A stretch of 64,000 bases of DNA, taken from assembly GCF_018919395.1 (NCBI RefSeq), contig NZ_JAHLME010000003.1:434001-498000 (forward strand), given 5' to 3'. Under the pieces are notes generated by a model, which was not told the DNA's origin, did no database searches, and was given only the letters and a program-made list of their open reading frames with translations. This DNA is from Geomonas azotofigens. GTDB taxonomy: Bacteria > Desulfobacterota > Desulfuromonadia > Geobacterales > Geobacteraceae. Shown piece after piece: positions 1-7,647 of this stretch. Position 1 is the first letter of the stretch; the number at the start of each line of letters is the position of its first letter. The position numbers were made by a program, and so were the translations under genes.

Positions 1-65
1 TTGTGCTCTTGCTTTACACGTTTATGATTTCCTCTTGGAACAACCTGTAATAAAGGAGCCTTTGG

Positions 66-3000
66 ATGAACAACACCGAACTGAACAACAAAGTCATTGC
101 ACGGGGCAAGGAGTTCTTCTCCACCATCTCCGGCGAAAAGCCGTCTCTCTTCAACAAGGGCGCCTGGATGGGCAAGGTGATGGACTGGAGCATGCAGAAC
201 GAAACCTTCAAGATCCAGATGTTCCGCTTTGTCGACGTCTTCCCGTCCCTCACCACCGGCAAGCTCCTCACCGACCACATCCGCGAGTACTTCGGCGAAG
301 AGAAGGATATGCCGCCGGTCCTCTCTACCGGCGCCAAGGTGGCCGGTATGCTCGGCTCCTTCGGCGGGGCGATGCTGAACAAGTTCCTCACCACCAACAT
401 CCAGGAGATGGCGCGCCAGTTCATCGTGGGCGAGAACACCAAGGAAGCCATCAAGAACATGGAGCGCCTGAGAAAGGACGGCTTCGCGTTCGTCGTGGAC
501 GTGCTTGGCGAGGCGACGCTTTCCGAGAAGGAAGCGGACATCTACATGAACACCTACCTTGAGCTCCTCGATTCGCTCAAAAAGGAGTACAAGGACTGGA
601 AACCGCTGCCGGGCAAGGGGGGCGACGCCAACCTCGACTGGGGGCACGCGCCGAAGGTCAACGTGGCCGTGAAGCCGACCGCGCTCTTCTGTCTCGCCAA
701 CCCGCAGGACTTCGAAGGCTCCGTGGTCGCCATCCTGAACCGCGTCAGGAAGATCGCCCAGAAGGTCATGGAACTGAACGGCTTCCTCTGCATCGACATG
801 GAGTCCTACCGCCACAAGGACATTATCATCGAGGTGTACAAGCGGCTTAAGCTGGAGTTCCCCAACTACGACCAGTTCGGCATCGTGCTCCAGGCGTACC
901 TGGTGGACACCGACAAGGACCTGCCGGAACTGCTCGCCTGGGCCCGCCAGAAGAACGTGAAGATCTCCATCCGCCTGGTGAAGGGCGCCTACTGGGACAT
1001 GGAAACCGTCAAGGCAAAGCAGAACGACTGGGCCATCCCGGTCTGGACCATCAAGGCCGAGTCCGACGCCGCCTACGAGCGCCAGGCGAGGATGATCCTC
1101 GAGAGCTCCGACATCTGCCACTTCGCCTGCGCTTCCCACAACATCCGGACCATCTCCGCGGTCATGGAGATGGCCAAGGAGCTGAACGTTCCCGACGAGC
1201 GTTACGAGTTCCAGGTGCTCTACGGCATGGCCGAGCCGGTCAGAAGGGGCATCCTGAAGGTCGCCGGCCGCATCCGCCTCTACTGCCCGTACGGCGACAT
1301 GGTGCCTGGCATGGGCTACCTGGTCCGCCGCCTGCTGGAGAATACCGCCAACGAATCCTTCCTGCGCCAGAGCTTCGCCGAGGACGCGCAGATCGAGCGC
1401 CTGCTCGAGGACCCGGAGATCACCGCCCAGCGCGAACGCGCCGCACGCGCCGCCACGAAGAAGGCGGAAGCCAAGGGCCCCGGAGGCCTGAAGCCGTTCT
1501 ACAACGAGGCCATGGTCGACTTCACCCGCGCCGACCACCGCTCCGCGTTCCCGAAAGAAATCGCCGAAGTGAGAAAGCAGCTCGGCAAGACCTACCCGCT
1601 CTTCATCAACGGCAAGGAAGTGAAGACCGCCGACACCATCCCGTCGGTGAACCCGAACAAGCCGTCCGAGACCATCGGCGTCATCTGCCAGGCCGGCACC
1701 AAGGAAGTGGGCGACGCCATCCAGGCCGCCAAGAAGGCATTCCCGGCATGGCGCGACACCGACCCGAAGGACCGCGCCCAGTACCTGATCAAGGCAGCCG
1801 CCGTTGCGCGCCGCCGCATCTTCGAGCTTTCCGCCTGGCAGGTACTCGAAATCGGCAAGCAGTGGGACCAGGCCTACGCCGACGTCTGCGAGGCGATCGA
1901 CTTCCTCGAGTACTACGCCCGCGAGATGATCACCCTGGGCACCCCCAAGCGCGTGGGCAACGCGCCGGGCGAGCTGAACCACTACTTCTACGAGCCCAAA
2001 GGGGTCGCCGCGGTCATCGCTCCCTGGAACTTCCCGCTGGCCATCAGCCTCGGCATGACCTCCGCCGCCATCGTGGCCGGTAACTGCGTGGTGTTCAAGC
2101 CTTCCGGCATCACCTCCGTCATCGGCTACCACATCGTGGAACTGTTCCGCGAAGTCGGCCTCCCCGAAGGCGTCTTCAACTACACCCCGGGCCGCGGCTC
2201 CGTCATGGGCGACTTCCTGGTGGACAGCCCCGACGTCTCCCTGATCGCCTTCACCGGCTCCATGGAAGTCGGCCTCAGGATCATCGACCGCGCCGCCAAG
2301 GTCTACCCGGGCCAGGAGAACGTCAAGAAGATCGTCTGCGAGATGGGGGGCAAGAACGCCATCATCATCGACGACGACGCCGACCTGGACGAGGCGGTGC
2401 CGCACGTCCTCTACTCCGCCTTCGGCTTCCAGGGGCAGAAGTGCTCCGCCTGCTCGCGCGTCATCGTGCTCGACGCGGTGTACGACAAGTTCGTCGAGCG
2501 TCTGGTCTCCATGGCGCAGGCGACCCTGGTCGGCCCCTCCGAGGATCCGGCGCACTACATGGGCGCCGTCGCCGACGACAAGGCGATGAAGACCATCAAG
2601 GAGTACGCCGAGATCGGCAAGAAGGAAGGGCACGTGCTCTACGAGAGCAAGGTCCCCAGCGACGGCGGCTACTACGTCCCGATGACCATCATCGGCGGCA
2701 TCAAGCCGGAGCACAGGATCGCCCAGGAGGAGATCTTCGGACCGGTCCTCGCCGTGATGCGCGCGAAGGACTTCGACCAGGCCATCGAGTGGGCCAACTC
2801 CACCAAGTTCGCCCTGACCGGCGGCGTCTTCTCCAGAAGCCCCGAGCACCTGGCCCAGGCGCGTCGCCAGTTCCGCGTCGGCAACCTGTACCTGAACCGC
2901 AACAACACCGGCGCCCTCGTCGGCCGCCAGCCCTTCGGCGGTTCAAAGATGTCCGGCGTCGGCACCAAGGCGGGCGGGCACGACTACCTGCTGCACTTCA

Positions 3001-3080
3001 TGGACCCGAGGGTGGTCACCGAGAACACCATGCGCCGCGGCTTCGCACCGGTCGAGGAGGACGACGACTGGGTCGCGTAA
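66..3080 (+). CDS. putA: Bifunctional proline dehydrogenase / L-glutamate gamma-semialdehyde dehydrogenase (PutA-like)
   Basis: A 1004-aa cytoplasmic enzyme that would oxidise proline to P5C with FAD and then glutamate semialdehyde to glutamate with NAD. Residues about 1-470 are the proline dehydrogenase barrel (RLVKGAYWD and YGMAE motifs). Residues about 515-1000 are the aldehyde dehydrogenase, with catalytic Glu759 in EMGGKN and Cys793 in GQKCSAC. Both active sites look intact. There is no ribbon-helix-helix DNA-binding domain as in E. coli PutA, so it should not self-regulate that way. The start is an ATG behind AAAGGAG. It stands alone and is followed by a repeat element and a terminator. 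Confident on function; the symbol could also be given as pruA. Confidence 0.93.
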   Translation: MNNTELNNKVIARGKEFFSTISGEKPSLFNKGAWMGKVMDWSMQNETFKIQMFRFVDVFPSLTTGKLLTDHIREYFGEEKDMPPVLSTGAKVAGMLGSFGGAMLNKFLTTNIQEMARQFIVGENTKEAIKNMERLRKDGFAFVVDVLGEATLSEKEADIYMNTYLELLDSLKKEYKDWKPLPGKGGDANLDWGHAPKVNVAVKPTALFCLANPQDFEGSVVAILNRVRKIAQKVMELNGFLCIDMESYRHKDIIIEVYKRLKLEFPNYDQFGIVLQAYLVDTDKDLPELLAWARQKNVKISIRLVKGAYWDMETVKAKQNDWAIPVWTIKAESDAAYERQARMILESSDICHFACASHNIRTISAVMEMAKELNVPDERYEFQVLYGMAEPVRRGILKVAGRIRLYCPYGDMVPGMGYLVRRLLENTANESFLRQSFAEDAQIERLLEDPEITAQRERAARAATKKAEAKGPGGLKPFYNEAMVDFTRADHRSAFPKEIAEVRKQLGKTYPLFINGKEVKTADTIPSVNPNKPSETIGVICQAGTKEVGDAIQAAKKAFPAWRDTDPKDRAQYLIKAAAVARRRIFELSAWQVLEIGKQWDQAYADVCEAIDFLEYYAREMITLGTPKRVGNAPGELNHYFYEPKGVAAVIAPWNFPLAISLGMTSAAIVAGNCVVFKPSGITSVIGYHIVELFREVGLPEGVFNYTPGRGSVMGDFLVDSPDVSLIAFTGSMEVGLRIIDRAAKVYPGQENVKKIVCEMGGKNAIIIDDDADLDEAVPHVLYSAFGFQGQKCSACSRVIVLDAVYDKFVERLVSMAQATLVGPSEDPAHYMGAVADDKAMKTIKEYAEIGKKEGHVLYESKVPSDGGYYVPMTIIGGIKPEHRIAQEEIFGPVLAVMRAKDFDQAIEWANSTKFALTGGVFSRSPEHLAQARRQFRVGNLYLNRNNTGALVGRQPFGGSKMSGVGTKAGGHDYLLHFMDPRVVTENTMRRGFAPVEEDDDWVA

Positions 3081-3106
3081 GTGGGCAGGGGTGGTGGTTG
3101 AACTGT

Positions 3107-3217
3107 TGTAGGGGCAGATAAATATGTGCCCAGCCGCCGTGGGCCGATCGGTGACGATGGCGAGAGAGGCCGAGGCGGCAGATGCTGTAACGGCGGGCGA
3201 ATCATTATTCGCCCCTA
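3107..3217. repeat. Composite palindromic repeat, diverged copy
   Basis: The outer ends read TGTAGGGGC and GCCCCTA in inverted orientation. The right half is GGGCGAATCATTATTCGCCC, a nearly perfect palindrome. The left half is diverged. The same design recurs at 6495-6588, and a single half occurs at 48689-48714. This suggests a dispersed intergenic element of REP or small-MITE type. Confidence 0.6.
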
Positions 3218-3240
3218 TCGAAGCAATCGAGGTGACAATG

Positions 3241-3273
3241 GCGCCTGCACTTTTTAAGAGTGCAGGCGCTTTT
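3241..3273 (+). terminator. Rho-independent terminator after putA
   Basis: A GCGCCTGCACT arm pairs with AGTGCAGGCGC across a short T/A-rich loop and is followed by a T run. It lies 160 bases after the putA stop, beyond the repeat element. Confidence 0.85.
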
Positions 3274-3431
3274 TCCGTTTGAACTTCCTCTCTCAGTTCC
3301 TCCCATAAATCCACGCCGTGGAGGCGGAAGCTCATAACCTATTGCTCTCACTATGTGGTCAATTTTGTTTACCAAGTACCCCTTTACGGTTTACGTATTG
3401 CGCCCTTTTTTTCCTTGATTTGTGCCCTTTT

Positions 3432-3458
3432 TTGACATAATCTACCGGGTCGTAAAAT
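3432..3458 (+). promoter_or_regulatory. Candidate sigma70 promoter for fbp
   Basis: TTGACA at 3432-3437 and TAAAAT at 3453-3458, separated by 15 bases, which is short. It sits about 28 bases before the fbp start in an AT-rich stretch. Confidence 0.4.
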
Positions 3459-3485
3459 AATTTTAATTTAATCTTGGAGGGTCCT

Positions 3486-4466
3486 ATGCCTGCTGCACCG
3501 GGAACGTCGAAATTCCAGATAGAACTGCGCCGTCATCTGCGCGGCCAGAACATCAGTGACAACCTCGTGCACCTCATCTGCGAGATTGCCGAGGCCAGCA
3601 AGTACGTCATTAACGCGGTGCGCACCGGTGACCTGGGTGTCGCCGGTACTTCGAACCTCTACGGCGAGGAGCAGCTTGCCCTCGACGTGCTCTCCGACCG
3701 CATCATGCGGAAACGTCTGATCCACTCCGGCGTCGTCTGCAACATCGCCTCCGAGGAAATGGACGAGATCTACCAGGCCCAGGCCAGCGCCGACGGGCTG
3801 TACTCGGTCGCCTACGATCCCTTGGACGGTTCCTCCCTGGTCGACGTGAACCTCGCCGTCGGCACCATCGTCTCCATCTATGAAGGGTGCGACCTGCTCC
3901 AACCGGGCCGCAACCAGGTCGCCGCCATGTACATACTGTACGGACCGAGGGTCTCCCTGGTCTACACCGTGGGTGACGGCGTGCACGAGTTCACCATGAA
4001 CAACCTGATGGAGTTCACCCTGACCCGCGAGAACATCAGGATGCAGGAAGAGGGGAACATCTACGCTCCGGGCGGCCTCAGGAACAAGTACAACGACGGC
4101 GACGAGAAGTTCATCCGCCACCTGGAGGCCAAGGGGTGCAAGCTGCGCTACTCCGGCGGCTTCGTTCCGGACATCAACCAGGTGCTGATGAAAGGGAAGG
4201 GGCTCTTCATGTACCCGGCGCTCAAGGGCTCGCCCAACGGGAAGCTGCGCGTGTTGTTCGAGCTCAACCCGATGGCGTTCATCATCGAGCATGCCGGCGG
4301 CGCCGCCAGCAACGGGAAAATCCCGATCCTCGACATCGTTCCCGAGTCGCTCGACCAGAGGGCGCCGATCTACATCGGCTGCAAGTCCGACGTCAAAGTG
4401 GCCACCGACTTCCTCAAGGAGGGAGTTCAGGAACCCGCAGCTGCCGCATCGTTTGTCAACGGCTAG
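3486..4466 (+). CDS. fbp: Fructose-1,6-bisphosphatase class I
   Basis: A 326-aa gluconeogenic enzyme that removes the 1-phosphate of fructose 1,6-bisphosphate. The metal-binding DPLDGSS motif is followed by VNLAVGTIVSIYEG. The substrate-binding region YSGGFVPD and the C-terminal ELNPMAFIIEHAGG block are also present, as expected of the class I family at this length. I chose ATG 3486 because GGAGG lies at 3476-3480; an in-frame TTG at 3474 would overlap that site. It is monocistronic or loosely linked to the following small gene. It fits a respiratory organism that builds sugars from acetate. Confidence 0.95.
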   Translation: MPAAPGTSKFQIELRRHLRGQNISDNLVHLICEIAEASKYVINAVRTGDLGVAGTSNLYGEEQLALDVLSDRIMRKRLIHSGVVCNIASEEMDEIYQAQASADGLYSVAYDPLDGSSLVDVNLAVGTIVSIYEGCDLLQPGRNQVAAMYILYGPRVSLVYTVGDGVHEFTMNNLMEFTLTRENIRMQEEGNIYAPGGLRNKYNDGDEKFIRHLEAKGCKLRYSGGFVPDINQVLMKGKGLFMYPALKGSPNGKLRVLFELNPMAFIIEHAGGAASNGKIPILDIVPESLDQRAPIYIGCKSDVKVATDFLKEGVQEPAAAASFVNG

Positions 4467-4564
4467 GCTTTTGTTGTAACATTGGTCGTCCCGCGATGAT
4501 TTTCGCTAAAGTTGTCACGCTGCGGGGCGATAAAAGTATTGACCGCAATTCTCAGAGGTAAGAA

Positions 4565-4810
4565 ATGGATACTAGTACCAAAAGGTTGTGCAGCGAAATC
4601 CAGCTTTTCGATCTGTGCGATCTCGACACCTGCACCTGCAAGGAAGGGCGTTTCTGCACCAATCCGGCCATACTGGCCCGTTTCGAGGCTATCAAGGAAG
4701 AGGATGACCGCCCGCAGTACCTCGCCGACGAATTCGACGAGGAAGAAGAGGATGCTGACGACGACCTTGATGCATTCGGTGATGACGATTACGAGGACGA
4801 AGAACAGTAA
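4565..4810 (+). CDS. Small acidic cysteine-containing protein, unknown
   Basis: An 81-aa protein with two halves. The first 31 residues hold five cysteines (Cys9, 18, 23, 25, 31), including a CTC pair, which could bind a metal. The last 30 residues are almost all Asp and Glu. No signal peptide or membrane segment is seen. GAGGTAAGAA precedes the ATG, and a good terminator follows. I do not recognise a named family. It could be a metal-buffering or protein-binding factor, but no function can be assigned. Confidence 0.7.
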   Translation: MDTSTKRLCSEIQLFDLCDLDTCTCKEGRFCTNPAILARFEAIKEEDDRPQYLADEFDEEEEDADDDLDAFGDDDYEDEEQ

Positions 4811-4838
4811 TCGTTTCGATCTTTAGAGGTGAACCAAG

Positions 4839-4872
4839 AGAACCGCTTCTCCAAAAAAGGGCGGTTCTTTTA
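4839..4872 (+). terminator. Rho-independent terminator
   Basis: AGAACCGC (4839-4846) pairs with GCGGTTCT (4861-4868), followed by a T run. It closes the small acidic gene. Confidence 0.85.
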
Positions 4873-4914
4873 CTATCGCCCTGTGCTGCTGACAGAGACT
4901 TTGATACGCCCGGC

Positions 4915-4942
4915 TTGGCAAAAAGTCGGTGCGGATTATAAT
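4915..4942 (+). promoter_or_regulatory. Sigma70 promoter for the NtrC-type regulator
   Basis: TTGGCA at 4915-4920 and a perfect TATAAT at 4937-4942, 16 bases apart. The expected start of transcription is about 14 bases before the ATG, giving a very short leader with GGGAGG. Confidence 0.7.
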
Positions 4943-4962
4943 AGCCCATCGGGAGGGCGGCC

Positions 4963-6417
4963 ATGACTGCTAAACTGCTGATTCTGGATGACGATCACGA
5001 CATCCTGCTCATGCTGAAGACCATCTTCGCGGGCGAGGAATACGAACTGCTGCTGGAAAGCGACAGCGAAGGGGCGTTGAAGCGGGTCATCTCCGATCGT
5101 CCCAACGTGGCGATCATGGACATCAGCCTCCCCCAGAAGTCCGGCATCGAGGTGCTCAAAGAGGCGAAGAAGATCGATCCGGGACTCGCCGTCATCATGG
5201 CCACCGGCTACAAGACCACCCAAAACGCCATCGAGGCGATGAAACACGGCGCCTTTGACTACGTCACCAAGCCGTTCGACATGAACAAGCTGAAGGGGGC
5301 CGTCAAGAAGGCGCTCGAATGCAACCTCCTGAGCCGCAAGGTGCGCTACACCAGAGAGCGGCCTCAGGCCGAGGAGGATCTCACCGAGGACCTGATGATC
5401 GGTTCCTCGCCCGAGATGATCGAGATCTGGAAGATGGTCGGGACGGTCGCCGATTCGGACGCCACCGTCTTGATCCAGGGGGAATCGGGCACCGGCAAGG
5501 AACTCCTCGCCCGCGCCATCTATAACAACTCCCGCCGCAAGAACCGCCCCTTCCTGGCGGTCAACTGCGCGGCGCTCCCCGAGGCCCTGCTGGAGTCCGA
5601 GCTCTTCGGCCACGAGAAGGGGGCCTTCACCGACGCCCACTCCCGCCGTATCGGCAAGTTCGAGCAGTGCAACGGCGGCACCATCTTCCTGGACGAAATC
5701 GGGGAGATGAGCCCCGCCAACCAGGGCAAGTTCCTGCGCGTCCTCGAGAACCAGGAATTCGAGCGGGTAGGGGGGAACGAGACCATCAAGGTCGACGTCC
5801 GGGTCATCGCCGCCACCAACCGGTCGCTTCTGGCCTGCGTCAAGGACAAGAGTTTCAGGATGGACCTCTTCTACCGCCTGCGCGTGGTGAACTTCTTCCT
5901 GCCGCCGCTTCGGGACCGGACCGAGGACATCCCGCTGCTGGTCGACCTCTTCGTCAAGAAGTTCGCCAAGAAGTACGGCAAGAACGTGAAGGGGGTCGCC
6001 CCCGACACCATGGCGCTCTTGATGAACCACCAGTTCGACGGCAACATCAGGGAGCTGAAGAACGTCATCAACTCGGCCGTGGTCTTTTGCCGTGGCGACA
6101 TCCTCGTCCCCGGTGATTTCGAGTCCTTCCTGACCGCCAAGGCGGGGTTCAAGGAAGTCGACCTCGAGGTGGTGGGGGATGACTACTACGAGGTGTTCTG
6201 GAGCATGCTGGAGCCGGTTTTCGACGGCATCTGCCAGAAGAACAAGGGCGCCATCTACGAGAGCGTCAACATGGGGCTGGAAAAGGCGCTGATCCACATG
6301 GCGATGGAGAAGAGCAACAACAACCAGGTTTTCGCGGCCAAGCTGCTCGGCATCAGCCGCAACACCCTGCGCGACCGGCTGGAGCGTTACCGGATCGGGA
6401 TGGGCGAACAGTCCTAG
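4963..6417 (+). CDS. Sigma54-dependent response regulator (NtrC/AtoC type)
   Basis: A 484-aa transcription activator. Receiver domain about 1-120 with Asp53 as the phosphate acceptor; AAA+ domain about 135-365 with Walker A GESGTGKE (about 173) and FLDEIGEM as Walker B; Fis-type helix-turn-helix at the end (AAKLLGISRNTLRDRL). The sigma54-contacting GAFTGA loop reads GAFTDA, a substitution at a usually strict site. About 70 residues between the AAA+ domain and the helix-turn-helix form an unusual spacer. No kinase is adjacent in the same direction, so the partner is unknown. Confidence 0.92.
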   Translation: MTAKLLILDDDHDILLMLKTIFAGEEYELLLESDSEGALKRVISDRPNVAIMDISLPQKSGIEVLKEAKKIDPGLAVIMATGYKTTQNAIEAMKHGAFDYVTKPFDMNKLKGAVKKALECNLLSRKVRYTRERPQAEEDLTEDLMIGSSPEMIEIWKMVGTVADSDATVLIQGESGTGKELLARAIYNNSRRKNRPFLAVNCAALPEALLESELFGHEKGAFTDAHSRRIGKFEQCNGGTIFLDEIGEMSPANQGKFLRVLENQEFERVGGNETIKVDVRVIAATNRSLLACVKDKSFRMDLFYRLRVVNFFLPPLRDRTEDIPLLVDLFVKKFAKKYGKNVKGVAPDTMALLMNHQFDGNIRELKNVINSAVVFCRGDILVPGDFESFLTAKAGFKEVDLEVVGDDYYEVFWSMLEPVFDGICQKNKGAIYESVNMGLEKALIHMAMEKSNNNQVFAAKLLGISRNTLRDRLERYRIGMGEQS

Positions 6418-6440
6418 AAGGCAGGCGGGCAGAGAACGAG

Positions 6441-6476
6441 AGAGCCGGCGACCAGATGGTCCGCCGGCTCTTTTCA
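6441..6476 (+). terminator. Rho-independent terminator
   Basis: AGAGCCGGCG (6441-6450) pairs with CGCCGGCTCT (6462-6471), followed by a T-rich tail. It ends the regulator transcript. Confidence 0.85.
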
Positions 6477-6494
6477 TTTTGGGCATCTTGTTTC

Positions 6495-6588
6495 TGTAGG
6501 GGCGAACGATCATTCGCCCTCGTTCTTTGTCTTGCGTGGGCAGTCCTGGGTGCCACCAGCGCTGGGCGAATAATTATTCGCCCCTACA
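6495..6588. repeat. Composite palindromic repeat, best copy
   Basis: A 94-base unit with inverted outer ends TGTAGGGGCGAA and TTCGCCCCTACA. Each half contains its own palindrome, GGCGAACGATCATTCGCC on the left and GGGCGAATAATTATTCGCCC on the right. It lies between convergent genes. Related copies are at 3107-3217 and 48689-48714. Confidence 0.7.
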
Positions 6589-6603
6589 GCGTGAGGATTC
6601 AGG

Positions 6604-7647
6604 TTACAGTGTCTTCCCGGCGGCCTTCTCCCACTCCTCCTTGGGGATGGAGAGGAACACGTCCACGAGCTTCGGGTCGAACTGCTGCCCCGAGCAGCGC
6701 ACCACCTCGTCCAGCACGGCCTGGAAGCTGAGCGCCTTGCGGTAGGGGCGGTCCGAGGTCATGGCGTCCAGGGTATCCACCAGCGAGAAGATGCGCGCGC
6801 TGATCGGGATTGCCTCGCCGGCGACGCGGTGGGGATAGCCGGCGCCGTCGTAGCGCTCGTGATGGAACAGGACCAGTTCGGCGGCGTCGGAGAAGTACTT
6901 GATGCCTGCCAGGATGTCGTAGCCGATCTTCGGGTGCTGGCGCATCACCTTCCACTCCTCGTCGTCGAGTTTCCCCGGCTTCAGCAGGATGTTGTCCGAT
7001 ACGCCGATCTTGCCGATGTCGTGCAAGAGGGCGCCTTTGCCCATGATGACCCGCTCTTCCGGCCCGATCCCCGCTCTCTCCGCCAGCAGGCAGGTATAGG
7101 CCATCACCCGCTCGGAGTGCGAGCCGACTTCCTTTTCCCTGGCGTCCAGCGCCCGGATCAGCGCCGCCAGCGTGTGCTCGTAGGCGAGGTTGATCTCGCC
7201 CATGACGGTCCTGATCACCTCGGTCTGCTCGCGGACCTTGAGCTCGAGGTTGGCCTGGTACTCCTTGTTCTCCATGACCAGGCGCCGCTTCTCCAGGGTG
7301 TTCTTCACGGTCAAAAGCACCCGGTCCAGGTTGAACGGCTTGGTGATGTAGTCCTCGGCACCGTTGTGGATGCAGGACAACGCGGTGTCCATGTCGTTCA
7401 TGGCCGTGATCATGAGCACGGTGGTGTCCGGCGTGACCTGTTTGATGTCCTTCAACAGGTCGATCCCGGAGCGGCCGGGCATCATGATGTCCAAAAGGGC
7501 CAGGTCCAGTTGCTGGCTGTTGATTATCTCCAGACCTTCTTCCGCGCTGGCGGCTTGGAAGCAGGTGAATCCTTCCTTGGACAGAGTGATGTTGATCAGT
7601 TCTCTGATCATGTCCTCGTCGTCGGCTATCAGTATCTTCCCTTTCAA
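6604..7647 (-). CDS. Response regulator with HD-GYP domain (cyclic di-GMP phosphodiesterase type)
   Basis: A 347-aa RpfG-like protein. Receiver about 1-120 with Asp53, a short coiled linker, then an HD-GYP domain from about 165 to 340 with LLHDIGK, HHERYDGAGYP and the other expected metal ligands. HD-GYP enzymes hydrolyse cyclic di-GMP; catalysis here is inferred from intact motifs. Its ATG overlaps the stop of the hybrid kinase by 4 bases, so the two are translated together and the kinase is the likely phosphodonor. Confidence 0.92.
   Translation of the reverse strand: MKGKILIADDEDMIRELINITLSKEGFTCFQAASAEEGLEIINSQQLDLALLDIMMPGRSGIDLLKDIKQVTPDTTVLMITAMNDMDTALSCIHNGAEDYITKPFNLDRVLLTVKNTLEKRRLVMENKEYQANLELKVREQTEVIRTVMGEINLAYEHTLAALIRALDAREKEVGSHSERVMAYTCLLAERAGIGPEERVIMGKGALLHDIGKIGVSDNILLKPGKLDDEEWKVMRQHPKIGYDILAGIKYFSDAAELVLFHHERYDGAGYPHRVAGEAIPISARIFSLVDTLDAMTSDRPYRKALSFQAVLDEVVRCSGQQFDPKLVDVFLSIPKEEWEKAAGKTL

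Larger units (their letters stand above)
3081..3485. other. Intergenic region putA-fbp
   Basis: About 400 bases without a gene. It holds a composite palindromic repeat (3107-3217), a rho-independent terminator (3241-3273) and a candidate fbp promoter (3432-3458). Between 3275 and 3430 I see nothing else I can name. Confidence 0.6.
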
